Below, in pieces: positions 10,043-20,479 of a stretch of 64,000 bases of DNA. The notes under the pieces were generated by a model. That model made no database searches and was not told the origin of the DNA. It saw only the letters and a program-made list of their open reading frames with translations. Numbering within the stretch: position 1 is the stretch's first letter; each line of letters opens with the position of its first letter. The translations under genes and the position numbers were made by a program. The stretch is from Flagellimonas aurea (lineage in GTDB: Bacteria; Bacteroidota; Bacteroidia; Flavobacteriales; Flavobacteriaceae), in NCBI RefSeq assembly GCF_017313785.1, contig NZ_JAFLNL010000002.1:248001-312000 (forward strand). Reading direction: 5' to 3'.

Positions 10043-11542
10043 ATGAGCCAAATCAAGAAGGGGGCTGCTCTTAACTATGTTAGTATTCTGCTCACCAATT
10101 TAATTGGACTTATTCTAACACCATACATAATAAGTTCTTTGGGTGATTCGGAATATGGTATTTATACCACTGTAGGAGCTTTGATTGGAACCTTCTCGGT
10201 TCTTGATTTTGGTTTGAACAATACAATTATTCGATTTGTTGCTAAATATCAAGCTGAGAAAAAAACAGAGGAAGAAGAGAATTTTTTAGCCATCACCATG
10301 ATTCTTTATTTAATAATCTCCTCTATTGTATTATTAGTGGGGTTTGGTATTTATTTTAATTTAGATCACTATTTCTCGGAAATGAATCTAGAGGAAATCA
10401 AATTGGCCAAAACTATATTTTTAATTTTAATCTTTAACATTGCCATTGGACTTCCTGGGGGCGCATTTACTGGAATATCACTTGGGTATGAGCGTTTTAT
10501 TTTTCCAAAGTCAATTAGTATTATAAGATATATATTAAGGTCGCTATTGGTGTTTTTCTTGCTTTACTTTGGAGGAAAGTCAATGTCCATAGTGATATTG
10601 GATACTATTTTCAATGTAATCGTTATTCTTACAATGTTTTATTTTGTAAACAAAAAGCTGAAGGTAAAATTTAAACTTCACACTTTTAATAAAAACTACG
10701 TAAAACAAATTTTTGCTTATTCTGTTTGGATATTTATTTACAGTATTGTTGCTCAATTTCAATGGAAAGCCGGACACATTGCTCTAGGTAATATTTCCAC
10801 ACCAGAAGTACTGGGTATCTATGCTGTCGGATTAATGCTTGGTGGTTACTATGGCGCGTTTTCAAGCGCCATTACAAGTGTTTTTGTTCCTAGGGCCACA
10901 CAAATGATAGTTCTTGGCGCTAGTCCTGAAAGTTTAACTTCCGAAATGATAAAAATAGGTAGAGTCTCGTTATTTGTTCTAATGTTTATTCTTGGAGCTT
11001 TTGTTCTTTATGGCAAACAATTTGTCACCCTATGGGTCGGAGATAACTATCATATCTCATGGACAATAGCCCTTTTGATCATGCTCGCTTATACAATACC
11101 ATTGGTTCAAGGATTTACTGGTCCCCTAATCGAGGCAAAAAACAAAGTCGCCTTTAAATCAATTACATACTTAATCTGTCTGTTATTAGGTACTTTGTTG
11201 GGATATATTCTCGCGATGTATTATGGTTCACTAGGTATGATATCTGGGACCATCATTGGATGGATGGTAGCCCAAAATATTATGAACGTCTTTTATCATA
11301 AGGCTTTGAAATTGAATATTTTTAGATTCTTTAGAGAAACATTTAATAAAATTTTACCGTCGCAAATATTAATTACTTTGATTGGAGGGGCAATTATGTT
11401 CATACCGGGAGTTGGCTGGTTAAATTTTATATTAAAGATTGGCCTTTATGGTATAGTTTACTTCCTCGTGATGTATTTTATAGCTGTCAATGATTATGAA
11501 AAAGGATTAATAAGGCAGGTAACCAAAAAACTTTCTAAATAG
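10043..11542 (+). CDS. Wzx-type oligosaccharide flippase
   Basis: 499 residues, almost entirely hydrophobic, with about 12-14 predicted membrane helices. The opening ([18 protein letters not shown], then [12 protein letters not shown]) is typical of the polysaccharide-biosynthesis / MATE-like flippases. The family moves undecaprenyl-linked repeat units across the inner membrane, with an EpsG-like polymerase (17331) acting afterwards. The gene starts the AT-rich block. Codon choice is visibly richer in A/T than in the sugar-nucleotide genes just upstream. The acetyltransferase gene follows after 7 bp. Confidence 0.9.
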   Translation: MSQIKKGAALNYVSILLTNLIGLILTPYIISSLGDSEYGIYTTVGALIGTFSVLDFGLNNTIIRFVAKYQAEKKTEEEENFLAITMILYLIISSIVLLVGFGIYFNLDHYFSEMNLEEIKLAKTIFLILIFNIAIGLPGGAFTGISLGYERFIFPKSISIIRYILRSLLVFFLLYFGGKSMSIVILDTIFNVIVILTMFYFVNKKLKVKFKLHTFNKNYVKQIFAYSVWIFIYSIVAQFQWKAGHIALGNISTPEVLGIYAVGLMLGGYYGAFSSAITSVFVPRATQMIVLGASPESLTSEMIKIGRVSLFVLMFILGAFVLYGKQFVTLWVGDNYHISWTIALLIMLAYTIPLVQGFTGPLIEAKNKVAFKSITYLICLLLGTLLGYILAMYYGSLGMISGTIIGWMVAQNIMNVFYHKALKLNIFRFFRETFNKILPSQILITLIGGAIMFIPGVGWLNFILKIGLYGIVYFLVMYFIAVNDYEKGLIRQVTKKLSK

Positions 11543-11549
11543 AATAGAT

Positions 11550-12173
11550 ATGATGTTTTTTATCCGAAGCTTAATTTGGAGGGTTTTAGGATTAAACTTT
11601 AAAAATGTTCTCAGAATTCATGACTACATTTTCCTTAAAGATGACCCCTACACCACCTTAGGTCATCGTACATATGAAAATGGCGCTCTAGTATGGAGAT
11701 GGACTAAAAGTGAAATAATAATTGGAAAATATTGTAGCATCGCAAATAATGTAAGATTTATTGCTGATGAGGGTCACCATACAACCTCCAAAATCACATC
11801 CTTTCCCCTAGCCATTAATTTGTATAAAAATGTAAATGAATCTGAATTTAATAAAAAATGGAATGTTGAACAAAAAGAGGGGATAACCATTGGTAATGAT
11901 GTTTGGATAGGAATGAACAGTATCATCCTTCCAGGTGTTCATATTGGAGATGGCGTCACCATAGCTGCCAATTCAATTGTAACTAAAGATGTACCTGACT
12001 ACTCAGTGGTCGGTGGTAATCCTGCCAAAATCTTAAAATTTAAATTCAATAAAAGTCAGATTGATATTCTAAAGAAAATAAGTTGGTGGGATTGGGACGA
12101 AGATTTAATCAAGGAAAGAATAGATGATTTCTATACTAATCCAGAAAGTTTTATTGAAAAGTATCAACTATGA
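11550..12173 (+). CDS. CatB-like hexapeptide-repeat O-acetyltransferase
   Basis: 207 residues. The C-terminal half is a left-handed beta-helix with hexapeptide pattern ([47 protein letters not shown], then VVGGNPAKI). The loop with DEGHHTTSK supplies the likely catalytic His of xenobiotic/VatD/CatB-type acyltransferases. The tail [17 protein letters not shown] is also typical of that group. Such enzymes use acetyl-CoA to O-acetylate sugars in O-antigen and capsule clusters. The stop overlaps the start of the next glycosyltransferase by 4 bp. The sugar acceptor is unknown. Confidence 0.85.
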   Translation: MMFFIRSLIWRVLGLNFKNVLRIHDYIFLKDDPYTTLGHRTYENGALVWRWTKSEIIIGKYCSIANNVRFIADEGHHTTSKITSFPLAINLYKNVNESEFNKKWNVEQKEGITIGNDVWIGMNSIILPGVHIGDGVTIAANSIVTKDVPDYSVVGGNPAKILKFKFNKSQIDILKKISWWDWDEDLIKERIDDFYTNPESFIEKYQL

Positions 12174-13297
12174 AAAAGATATTATTTTTAATTGAATCCT
12201 TGCATTTGGGAGGGGCTGAGAAGAGTCTGATAAGTTTGTTGAATAATCTAGACCTTGATAAATATGAGATAGAAATCCTTCAATATAAAAAAGGCGGAGA
12301 ATTTGAGAAGTTCATTCCAGCGGAGATTAAATTATCATCTATAGACTACAAACCTAGCTTACTAGAAAGAATTAAATTTAGAATTTTTAAGTTTTTAAAC
12401 TACAATAAAAAATATCACAATGCACAACTGCTTTGGAAATCAATTAAGACCTCAATTCCAAAACATGAAGGGCACTATGATATAGCTATTGGTTGGGGGC
12501 AAGGTTTTGCGTCCTATTTCATATCCCAAAAAGTTAATGCTTTAAAAAAAATTGCTTGGGTAAACATTGATTATGAAAAGGCTGGTTATTATGCCCCTCA
12601 AGATAAATCTATATATAAAGAGTTTGATAAAATAATTGGGGTTTCTCCATTTGTCCAACAGGAAATGAAAAAAACCTATCCAGAATATGACGTTATATTT
12701 ATTAGAGATATCATCGACGAAGTAGAAATAAATTCTTGGAGTCTTCAACAAAAGAAAATTGAATTTAATAAAAATAAGGTTAACATCGTAAGTGTAGGCA
12801 GACTTGCAAAACAAAAATCTTTTCAATTTGCAATTGAGGCCGTTAATATACTCACTAATAAAGGCCACAACATACATCTTTATATAATTGGAGAAGGCTC
12901 TGAAAGGGAATATTTAGAAAATCTGATTTCAGAAAAAGGATTGAAAAACTGTATTAGTCTGGTAGGGTATGAGGAAAATCCTTTTCCTTACATCAAAGAT
13001 TGTGACATCTACTTGCAATCTTCAATTTTTGAAGGATTAGGCCGTACTATCATTGAGGCTGGAATTTTAAATAAGCCCATTGTTACCACAAATTTCCCAA
13101 CAGCATCACAGATTCTTACAAATAACGAAACAGGACTAATTGTTGGCATGGAACCAATGGAAATAGCAAATGCTATCGACAAATTAATTAATGATGAAGA
13201 TCTTACGCAAAAGCTTACCATGAACCTTAAGTCACAATCTCAAAAAGAGACCCAAAAATCGCTGGCTTTAATGTATAAATTGTTTAATGAAGATTAA
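12170..13297 (+). CDS. Glycosyltransferase, GT4 family
   Basis: 375 residues, GT-B fold. The N-terminal domain starts [21 protein letters not shown], with the GGAEK motif common in GT4. The C-terminal domain has [35 protein letters not shown], and the E-x7-E nucleotide-sugar site in [15 protein letters not shown]. It should add one sugar to the lipid-linked repeat unit at the cytoplasmic face. It overlaps the acetyltransferase by 4 bp and is followed after 24 bp by the pyruvyltransferase-like gene. Donor and linkage cannot be read from sequence. Confidence 0.88.
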   Translation: MKKILFLIESLHLGGAEKSLISLLNNLDLDKYEIEILQYKKGGEFEKFIPAEIKLSSIDYKPSLLERIKFRIFKFLNYNKKYHNAQLLWKSIKTSIPKHEGHYDIAIGWGQGFASYFISQKVNALKKIAWVNIDYEKAGYYAPQDKSIYKEFDKIIGVSPFVQQEMKKTYPEYDVIFIRDIIDEVEINSWSLQQKKIEFNKNKVNIVSVGRLAKQKSFQFAIEAVNILTNKGHNIHLYIIGEGSEREYLENLISEKGLKNCISLVGYEENPFPYIKDCDIYLQSSIFEGLGRTIIEAGILNKPIVTTNFPTASQILTNNETGLIVGMEPMEIANAIDKLINDEDLTQKLTMNLKSQSQKETQKSLALMYKLFNED

Positions 13298-13321
13298 GCT
13301 CCTTAAATTATTTTAAAATAT

Positions 13322-14443
13322 ATGAAAGTACTAACCATCACCTGCCACGATGTTTATAATTATGGTGCTAGCCTTCAAGAATACGCCCTTTTGGAATTTT
13401 TGAAAGAAGAAGGCCACACATCTGAAACAATAAACTACAAACCACCATACCTTAGCAATCACTTTAACCTTTGGCAGGTTTCGCATCCCTTCTTTAGTCG
13501 AAATATTTTAACCCGTTTAATCTATCTAGTTTTAAAACTTCCCAAAAGGCTTTATAACAGGAAAAGGAAAAGGAATTTTGATGAGTTTACAAAAAACTAT
13601 ATTCCTTCTACCCATACCCTTTATAAAAACAATGAGGAATTAAAAAATTACCTTCCAATTGCCGAAGCATATATCTGTGGAAGTGATCAAATTTGGAACT
13701 CATTTTTTGAGAACGGTAAAGACCCTGCATTTTACTTGGACTTTGTTCCTTCCAATAAATTAAAAATTTCCTATGCTGCGAGTTTTGCCATTGATAGTTT
13801 GGAAGAAAATTTAAAACCGTTCGTAAAAGAAAAGGTTTCCCGTTTAAACCACATAGCGGTTCGGGAAACATCTGGTGTAAAAATCCTTAATGACCTAGGG
13901 ATTGATAATGTCGTCCAAGTTTTGGACCCTGTGTTTTTATTGAATAAAGATCATTGGGCAAGCATTGCAAAACCAAAAAAAGTTCATGAAGACTACATTT
14001 TCATCTATGATTTTGATTATAACCCTGCAATACAAGAATTCGCTCAGAAGGTTCGAAAAAACACAGGCTACAAAATAATCAGCATGAACGAGTTGAACAC
14101 CTATTCGGACTACAATTATTATCTAGAAGGTCCAGAAGTCTTCTTAGATCTTGTTAGAAACGCAAAACTGGTAGTTGCAAATTCCTTTCATGCAGTTGCC
14201 TTCTCTATTATTTTCCAAAAAGAGATGGTTGTTTTCAACAGAAAAGAGGCCATAAATACGAGAATGAGGGACCTATTGAACCTTTTCAATATACATGGTC
14301 GTCTTTTTGGCAAAAATGATAATGTTTCTTGGGATAACTTAGGTACTATCAATTACGATGAAATTCAGGGTAGTATTCATCAACACATTGAATATTCCAA
14401 AAATTATTTGAGAAAGGCCTTAAACAATTTGGAATTGAATTAA
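13322..14443 (+). CDS. Polysaccharide pyruvyltransferase family protein
   Basis: 373 residues. It starts MKVLTITCHDVYNYGASLQEYALLEFL, the usual N-terminus of this family. AYICGSDQIWNSFF, SYAASFAID, VLDPVFLL and VANSFHAVAFSIIF follow, all hallmarks of the PS_pyruv_trans domain (CsaB/WcaK-like). Family members transfer pyruvate from PEP to form ketals on sugars, although some homologues act as GT-B-like enzymes, so the exact reaction is inferred. A pyruvyl ketal would add another negative charge to the polymer. It is co-directional with close spacing to flanking glycosyltransferase genes. Confidence 0.85.
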   Translation: MKVLTITCHDVYNYGASLQEYALLEFLKEEGHTSETINYKPPYLSNHFNLWQVSHPFFSRNILTRLIYLVLKLPKRLYNRKRKRNFDEFTKNYIPSTHTLYKNNEELKNYLPIAEAYICGSDQIWNSFFENGKDPAFYLDFVPSNKLKISYAASFAIDSLEENLKPFVKEKVSRLNHIAVRETSGVKILNDLGIDNVVQVLDPVFLLNKDHWASIAKPKKVHEDYIFIYDFDYNPAIQEFAQKVRKNTGYKIISMNELNTYSDYNYYLEGPEVFLDLVRNAKLVVANSFHAVAFSIIFQKEMVVFNRKEAINTRMRDLLNLFNIHGRLFGKNDNVSWDNLGTINYDEIQGSIHQHIEYSKNYLRKALNNLELN

Positions 14444-14454
14444 AATAAGTCATT

Positions 14455-15552
14455 ATGAGACTGTTGTATATTACAAATCAAATAAGCGGTCCGGGCGGGT
14501 TGGAAAGGGTTCTATCCATAAAAGCAAGTTATTTTGCCGATGAACTTGGACATGATGTACACATTTTGACTTTAAATGACACAACAGACTCCCTTTTCTT
14601 CGATTTTAGTTCTGCGATCCAAACACATAATATTGAACTAAAACGCTCCCCTATCCATTATATTAAAGGTTATTTAAAAGGTATCAAGAATACAATTTCC
14701 AAGGTTGACCCCGATATTATTTTGGTTTGCGATGATGGGTTAAAGGGCATGCTCCTTCCCCTTTTTATAGGGAAATCAAGGCCAATGATCTATGAAAGGC
14801 ATGTTTCGAAAAACATAGCTTTTAAAAATGAAAATCCATCACTAGTGCAAAGAATAAAAAATAGCATACAATTTAAATTGATGTCTTGGGGTGCATCTAA
14901 ATATGATGCTTTTGTAGTATTGACAAATGGAAATCTTAATGAGTGGAACCTTTCTAATCTTACGGTTATTCCCAACCCCCTATCCTTTTCTCCACAAATT
15001 AATTTTTTGGAAAAAAGTAAATCGGTAATAGCTGTGGGTAAACATTGCTTCCAAAAGGGATATGATCTTTTGGTTGAATCATGGAAGTCTGTCAACCAAA
15101 AGCATCCTGACTGGAAACTTGAAATTTATGGTACAAAAAATCCGCATTTCTCTGTTACTCCCCTGATTGACAGATACAATTTGAACAGTTCCATACTTCT
15201 TCACAATCCTACCAAAGACATTGCCTCCGAATTCCAAAGAACAGCCATTCATGTGCTTTCCAGTAGATTCGAAGGTTTTGGAATGGTTATTACGGAAGCT
15301 ATGGCATGTGGATTACCCTCTATTTCTTTTGACTGCCCATATGGTCCATCAGATATCATAATCGACGGAGAAAATGGGCTATTGGTAAAAAATGGAGATA
15401 CCGAAGCTTTATCCAACGCAATTTGTCAACTTATTGACGATAAAGAATTGCGGGAAAGATTGGGAAAGAACGCCATCGAATCCATAAATCGTTATAAGAT
15501 CGAGAAAATCGCAAAGCAATGGAACAGTTTATTTAAAAGCTTAACCACCTAA
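14455..15552 (+). CDS. Glycosyltransferase, GT4 family (AmsD-like)
   Basis: 365 residues. It opens MRLLYITNQISGPGGLERVLSIKA. A GT4 C-terminal domain follows, with VIAVGKHCFQKGYDLLVESW, LEIYGTKNPHF, the acidic pair in SSRFEGFGMVITEAMACG, and SFDCPYGPSDIIIDGENG. The last motif is shared with the next-but-one enzyme at 15659 ([17 protein letters not shown]), so the two form a related pair in the AmsD/PssE-like group. The predicted role is addition of a sugar during repeat-unit assembly. A 106-bp AT-rich gap follows. Confidence 0.88.
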   Translation: MRLLYITNQISGPGGLERVLSIKASYFADELGHDVHILTLNDTTDSLFFDFSSAIQTHNIELKRSPIHYIKGYLKGIKNTISKVDPDIILVCDDGLKGMLLPLFIGKSRPMIYERHVSKNIAFKNENPSLVQRIKNSIQFKLMSWGASKYDAFVVLTNGNLNEWNLSNLTVIPNPLSFSPQINFLEKSKSVIAVGKHCFQKGYDLLVESWKSVNQKHPDWKLEIYGTKNPHFSVTPLIDRYNLNSSILLHNPTKDIASEFQRTAIHVLSSRFEGFGMVITEAMACGLPSISFDCPYGPSDIIIDGENGLLVKNGDTEALSNAICQLIDDKELRERLGKNAIESINRYKIEKIAKQWNSLFKSLTT

Positions 15553-15658
15553 AGGTTACAATTCAACTAAAGATTAGGTCTTTTAAAGAAATCCGTTTTA
15601 AATGCGCCTTATATCTTATACTTTAGAAGATAAATTTTAAAACCCCACTAACCGTAGA

Positions 15659-16762
15659 ATGAAGACCATTGTTATTTTAACAGACCAGCTCCATAAAATT
15701 GGAGGCATCAATAGTCTCATTCAATTGAAAGCGAATCATTGGGTCAACAGCAACTATGTTGTCCATATCATAACCACAGAACAAGGCGCAAACACTCCAT
15801 TTTATGAATTTGACCCTAAAATTGGAATACTTGATTTAGGTATTGATTACGACAGAAACCAAAGTTATTTCGGAAAAAAAAATCTTCCTAAAGTCATCAA
15901 GAATTTTTGGTTGTTGAAGAAGTCGCTAAAAAAAATCAGTCCCGATTTGTTGATTATAGCCAATCATATTCCGGTGACCTATTTTTTTCCATTTTTAAAG
16001 TCCAAATCCAAGGTTTTAAAGGAATATCATTTTACTCAATTTTTTCGGTCACAAAAAAAAGTTACGCTATTTAACAGATTTGAAAACTATATTGAATCCA
16101 GGTTGGACTTTCAAGTGGTTTTGAACAAAGAAGAAACAACCTTTTACAACTCGGATAAAGTCCAGTATATTCCCAACCCTATTCCATTTACTCAATTAAG
16201 AACTCTCAATAGTCATGAAAGGGAACCCATAGCCATTGCTGCGGGTCGTATATCTCCCGTGAAACGTTTTGATGTTCTTCTTGAAATTTGGGCAAAATTC
16301 AAAGAATGGGATGATTCTTGGTGTTTGGAAATTTATGGGGATGGTCCTAAAAATGAAGTTGAGCAGCTCAACGACCTAATCATTAAACTTGGTTTGGAGG
16401 ATTCTGTTACAATTCTAAAACCGGTCAACAATCTTTCCGAGATTATGGGGACAAGGGGGATGTACCTTATGACTTCAGAACAAGAATGTTTTCCTATGGT
16501 ATTATTGGAAGCACAGGCCTCAGGACTTCCAATTGTATCTTTCGACTGCCCCACAGGCCCACGAAACATAATTAAATCAGGGGAAGATGGTATCTTGGTG
16601 GAATTGGACAATCAGGAAGCATTTGCAGAAACAGTATTAAGACTAAGCTCGGATGAGAGCCTGAGGCAAAAACTAGCCTTAAACGGGCTGGAATCCGTTC
16701 AACAATATCTTTTAAGTAATGTAATGCAACAATGGGAAGATAAAATACTAAGTAAGATATAA
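15659..16762 (+). CDS. Glycosyltransferase, GT4 family (AmsD-like)
   Basis: 367 residues, GT-B. The N-terminal [21 protein letters not shown] replaces the usual GGAE motif with GGINS. The C-terminal half has [34 protein letters not shown], an acidic pair in [18 protein letters not shown], and [17 protein letters not shown]. It resembles the 14455 enzyme and likely arose by an old duplication or uses a similar donor. The stop shares one base with the start of the serine-acetyltransferase-like gene. Donor and acceptor are unknown. Confidence 0.88.
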   Translation: MKTIVILTDQLHKIGGINSLIQLKANHWVNSNYVVHIITTEQGANTPFYEFDPKIGILDLGIDYDRNQSYFGKKNLPKVIKNFWLLKKSLKKISPDLLIIANHIPVTYFFPFLKSKSKVLKEYHFTQFFRSQKKVTLFNRFENYIESRLDFQVVLNKEETTFYNSDKVQYIPNPIPFTQLRTLNSHEREPIAIAAGRISPVKRFDVLLEIWAKFKEWDDSWCLEIYGDGPKNEVEQLNDLIIKLGLEDSVTILKPVNNLSEIMGTRGMYLMTSEQECFPMVLLEAQASGLPIVSFDCPTGPRNIIKSGEDGILVELDNQEAFAETVLRLSSDESLRQKLALNGLESVQQYLLSNVMQQWEDKILSKI

Positions 16763-17325
16763 TGAGAAGGTTATTTATTAAGATATACAGATTTGCCTTT
16801 ATACTCCATGGTATCGGGTTTTTACGATCTCCCAATAAAGAGACCATTATAGAGGACATCTATTCGCAAAAAAAGAAACCTTCCAATAGGTCTAGAATAT
16901 TTTTTGACCTCCTTGAAAAGCTTGCATCCGACAAGTATTTTAGAACATTGTTTTATTTTAGAACCCGCGGGTTCCTAAGTAATTTTTTACGCATATTTTT
17001 CCCCCGGGACCAGCGGTTTACAATAGACATCAACACAAAGTTGGGAGGTGGCGTAATACTGGCACATCCCTATAGCAGTATTATCAATGCGGAATCTGTT
17101 GGTAAGAATTTATATATGAACCAACTGGTTACCATAGGTGAAAACAATGGGAACAGACCAAAAATCGGAAACAACGTAAAGCTGTACACCAATGCCACTA
17201 TTATTGGAGGTATAACCATTGGTGATAATGTAGTTGTCGGCGCAGGATCAGTAGTAGTAAAGGACGTTCCTTCCAATTGTATAATAGCTGGTAATCCGGC
17301 AAAAATTATTAGATACATAAAGTAA
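16762..17325 (+). CDS. Serine-acetyltransferase-like hexapeptide acetyltransferase
   Basis: 187 residues. The C-terminal half shows hexapeptide repeats ([67 protein letters not shown]). The N-terminal 80 residues are basic and helical, without the long helical domain of housekeeping CysE. Homologues inside capsule loci are annotated as serine acetyltransferases but probably modify sugars. It is translationally adjacent to the upstream GT4 (stop and start share a base) and 5 bp from the polymerase gene. A role in O-acetylation of the repeat unit is inferred. Confidence 0.8.
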   Translation: MRRLFIKIYRFAFILHGIGFLRSPNKETIIEDIYSQKKKPSNRSRIFFDLLEKLASDKYFRTLFYFRTRGFLSNFLRIFFPRDQRFTIDINTKLGGGVILAHPYSSIINAESVGKNLYMNQLVTIGENNGNRPKIGNNVKLYTNATIIGGITIGDNVVVGAGSVVVKDVPSNCIIAGNPAKIIRYIK

Positions 17326-17330
17326 ATTAC

Positions 17331-18428
17331 ATGTTTTCATTTGTACCATTAGAGTCATATTATCCACTTTATATAAACATCTGTCTTTTATTGGTAATCT
17401 TCACCTTGTTCCACACTTGGGTTCTAAAAATGGATAATCATGTAAATTTGGTTTTTACTAATATAGCGGGAGGGGGGTTATTACTTTTTATCACTCTATA
17501 TATTGGCCAAAGAGAGATTAGTGGTATTTACTTTGGTGATACCATAAATTATGCAAGAGCCTATCAGAAATATGCCTTAGGCGGAGAATTAAATGAAGAA
17601 GGAGATTTAGGGTGGAATATCTTTATGAAGTTTATAGCATCTTACGCTTCTATTTCTACATTTTTCACAATAATAGCCTTTCTATACATCTTCCCGCTTT
17701 ACAAAATATCGGTAACTTATTTTAATCAATATTGGTATTATGCTTTTATTATGTTTTTGGTTTCCTTTTCCTTTTGGACCTATGGAGTGAACGGTATAAG
17801 AAATGGCACAGCCTGTTCCCTATTTTTGTGGGGTTTATGTTACGAACGTAAAAAAGTTGTGATGGCATTATTTTTTTTCTTGGCGATTTCATTTCACAAA
17901 ACACTTTTGCTCCCTATAATTGCTTATCTAGTCACCTATATTTATAATAATCCTAAGTTTTTCTTTTACGGATGGGTATTATGCATTCCGCTTTCCCTCG
18001 TTGCTGGAGGTTTTTGGATAAATTTATTTTCCAGTTTGGGTTTTGGGGATGATCGACTTTCTGGCTATTTAACCTCAGCACCAGCAGACGGAACTTTTTC
18101 GAACACAGGTTTTCGATGGGATTTTCTTTTTCATTCCGCTTTCGCGGTCTTTGCAGGTTGGTACTTTGTGCTAAAAAGAAAATTTCAGGATACTACTTAT
18201 AATAAACTATTGATTACTTATCTAATATGTAATGGATTTTGGATTTTGGTGATTACTGCTAATTTTTCCAATCGTTTTGCTTATTTATCTTGGTTTATGA
18301 TGGCTATTGTAATTATATATCCTTTATTAAAAAAGCAATTCTTCGCAAATCAGCATTTTATTATCGGTAAAATTTTGTCAATCTACTTTTCGTTTACGTA
18401 TTTAATGTTCTATTTATATTATAACTAG
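17331..18428 (+). CDS. EpsG-family polysaccharide polymerase (Wzy-like)
   Basis: 365 residues, hydrophobic, about 10 membrane helices. After the second helix it carries GDTINYARAYQKYAL and LGWNIFMKFIASYAS, followed by SFWTYGVNGIRNGTACSLFLWG and AISFHKTLLLPIIAYL. This pattern (D-x-x-x-Y, RNG, and SFHK) is characteristic of EpsG/Wzy-type polymerases, which join repeat units on the periplasmic face. It is the only polymerase candidate in the cluster and complements the Wzx flippase at 10043, supporting a Wzx/Wzy-dependent pathway with the Wza and Wzc genes at the left end. Confidence 0.87.
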   Translation: MFSFVPLESYYPLYINICLLLVIFTLFHTWVLKMDNHVNLVFTNIAGGGLLLFITLYIGQREISGIYFGDTINYARAYQKYALGGELNEEGDLGWNIFMKFIASYASISTFFTIIAFLYIFPLYKISVTYFNQYWYYAFIMFLVSFSFWTYGVNGIRNGTACSLFLWGLCYERKKVVMALFFFLAISFHKTLLLPIIAYLVTYIYNNPKFFFYGWVLCIPLSLVAGGFWINLFSSLGFGDDRLSGYLTSAPADGTFSNTGFRWDFLFHSAFAVFAGWYFVLKRKFQDTTYNKLLITYLICNGFWILVITANFSNRFAYLSWFMMAIVIIYPLLKKQFFANQHFIIGKILSIYFSFTYLMFYLYYN

Positions 18429-18434
18429 TTAATT

Positions 18435-19340
18435 ATGGTAACTTTAACTGTATTTACTCCAACATATAATCGAGCCTACTGTCTTGACCAGCTATACGAT
18501 AGCCTTGTTAGGCAATCAAATAAAGACTTTTGTTGGCTTGTCATTGATGATGGGTCATCTGACAACACAAAGGAATTGGTACAATCGTGGATTGATGAGA
18601 AGAAAATCTCAATACAATATTACTACCAGAAAAATCAAGGAATGCATGGAGCTCACAATACTGCATATAGTTTAATTCAAACCGATTTAAATGTATGTAT
18701 AGATTCTGATGATTATATGCCTTATAATGCTGTTGAATTGATTCTTTCTAAATGGTTTGACATTAAACATAAAGAAAACCTTTCGGGAATGATTGCGCTA
18801 GATGGCGATAAAAGTGGAAAAATCATTGGAACCCCTTTACCTTCAAAATTGAAAACCTCCACTCTATCTAGTTTATATCAAAAACATAATGTTAACGGTG
18901 ATAAAAAAGTTATTTATCGGACAGATGTGGTTAAACAATACCCTAAATATCCCCTATTTAAAGGTGAAAGGTTTGTACCCCTTGGAACACTTTATTTAAT
19001 GATTGATCAAGATTATGAATTAGCACTAATAAATGAAATTGTTTGTATTGTCGAATATCTACCTGATGGTTCATCATTAAATATATTCAAACAATATATT
19101 AATAATCCAAGAGGGTTTAAATACTCGAGACTAGTTGCAATAAAATATGGGGTGACCTTTAAACAAAGGTTTAAAAATGCTATTCACCTTGTCGCAACAA
19201 ACATACAATTGAAAAATATTAATCCAATTCAAGGCAGTCCACGCGTTATGATGTCAATTCTAGCTATCCCCATGGGAATTTTACTTTACTTGTACATTAA
19301 GATTAAAATATCTAACATAAGTATAAAAACAAGAAAATGA
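18435..19340 (+). CDS. Glycosyltransferase, GT2 family
   Basis: 301 residues, GT-A fold. The N-terminus is VTLTVFTPTYNRAYCLDQLYDSL, followed by WLVIDDGSSDNTKELVQSW and the metal-binding acidic motif CIDSDDYMPYNAVE. A short hydrophobic C-terminal helix (about 275-295) suggests membrane association. It is the only GT2 enzyme in the AT-rich block and should make an inverting linkage. Its stop overlaps the start of the CapA-like gene by 4 bp. Very similar enzymes occur in flavobacterial and streptococcal capsule loci, but the donor is not predictable. Confidence 0.9.
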   Translation: MVTLTVFTPTYNRAYCLDQLYDSLVRQSNKDFCWLVIDDGSSDNTKELVQSWIDEKKISIQYYYQKNQGMHGAHNTAYSLIQTDLNVCIDSDDYMPYNAVELILSKWFDIKHKENLSGMIALDGDKSGKIIGTPLPSKLKTSTLSSLYQKHNVNGDKKVIYRTDVVKQYPKYPLFKGERFVPLGTLYLMIDQDYELALINEIVCIVEYLPDGSSLNIFKQYINNPRGFKYSRLVAIKYGVTFKQRFKNAIHLVATNIQLKNINPIQGSPRVMMSILAIPMGILLYLYIKIKISNISIKTRK

Positions 19341-20479
19341 GCACCAAAATATTTATAACCGGAGATTTTTGTCCTATAAATAGAAATGAAATAATTCTAA
19401 AAAATGAAAGGTATAATGATTTGTTCGGAGAATATGTCGAATATTCTCGTATGGCTGATTTATCGATTACCAATTTGGAATGCCCACTAACCCAGTGCAA
19501 TAAAGGAATAGATAAAACTGGGCCCCATATTAAATCATTAAAATCTGCCACAAAGGCATTAAAATATGCAAATTTTCAACTGGTAACTTTAGCCAACAAC
19601 CACATAATGGACTATGGTTCAAAAGGATTAAAAGACACAATCGAAGCTTTAAATTCGAGTGATATAAATTTCATAGGAGCAGGTAAAGATATTAATGAAG
19701 CTAAAAAAGCTTTCTACTTTATAAGAGAAAGTCTGAAAATTGGAATATTGAACTTTTCAGAAAATGAATTCTGTACTACCCAAGGAAACAACTATGGTGC
19801 AAATCCTCTGGACACCATATCTAATTTTTATGATATCCAAAGTTTAAAAAAAGAAGTAGATTTTGTTATAGCAATTGTTCATGGGGGAAGAGAGCATTAT
19901 CAACTACCAACTCCAAGGGTTAGGAAAACATTTAGATTTTTTGTAGATGCGGGTTGTGACGTTGTTCTTAGTCATCATACACATTGTTTCAGCGGTTATG
20001 AAAATTATAAAGGAAAACTAATTTTTTATGGCTTAGGAAATTATATTTTTGATTATAAGAAGAAGTATCAGGTTGGAAACTGGACAAAAGGTTATGGGGT
20101 AATGCTAAATTTTCAATCAAAAAATGTGACCTTCAGTCTTCATCCTTTTAAGCAAGGTTTAAAAGAAAATCCATCTATTCAAAAACTTTCTGAGCATGAA
20201 TTACAAAAGTTTGAAATAGATATCAGCGAATTAAATAGGGCTATTGTAAACGATTCTATATTCCATAAGAAATGGTCTGAATATTTATTAACTCAGAAAA
20301 ATACTTACAAAGATCTACTTTACATTCAAAATAAGTATTTAAGAAAGTTAATATCAATGAATCTCTTCCCTCGAATCTATCTTAAATCCAGAGCCCATGA
20401 AACATTACTTTTAAATCTATTGAAGTGTGAGACGCATCACGAAATAATCACAGAAACATTAGATAAACCAATACCATAA
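19337..20479 (+). CDS. CapA-family metallophosphatase-like protein
   Basis: 380 residues. The PGA_cap metallophosphatase fold is recognisable from ITGDFCP at the start, DLSITNLECPLT, LVTLANNHIMDYGSKGLKDTIEAL, IVHGGREHYQLPT and DVVLSHHTHCFSGYENYKGKLIFYGLGNYIFD. Asp, Asn and His residues in these blocks are the metal ligands of the fold. No signal peptide or N-terminal membrane anchor is visible, unlike the membrane-anchored CapA of poly-gamma-glutamate systems, so it is probably cytoplasmic. The stop shares a base with the next GT4 start. Family function in capsule loci is poorly defined, and no PgsB/PgsC partner is present. Confidence 0.85.
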   Translation: MSTKIFITGDFCPINRNEIILKNERYNDLFGEYVEYSRMADLSITNLECPLTQCNKGIDKTGPHIKSLKSATKALKYANFQLVTLANNHIMDYGSKGLKDTIEALNSSDINFIGAGKDINEAKKAFYFIRESLKIGILNFSENEFCTTQGNNYGANPLDTISNFYDIQSLKKEVDFVIAIVHGGREHYQLPTPRVRKTFRFFVDAGCDVVLSHHTHCFSGYENYKGKLIFYGLGNYIFDYKKKYQVGNWTKGYGVMLNFQSKNVTFSLHPFKQGLKENPSIQKLSEHELQKFEIDISELNRAIVNDSIFHKKWSEYLLTQKNTYKDLLYIQNKYLRKLISMNLFPRIYLKSRAHETLLLNLLKCETHHEIITETLDKPIP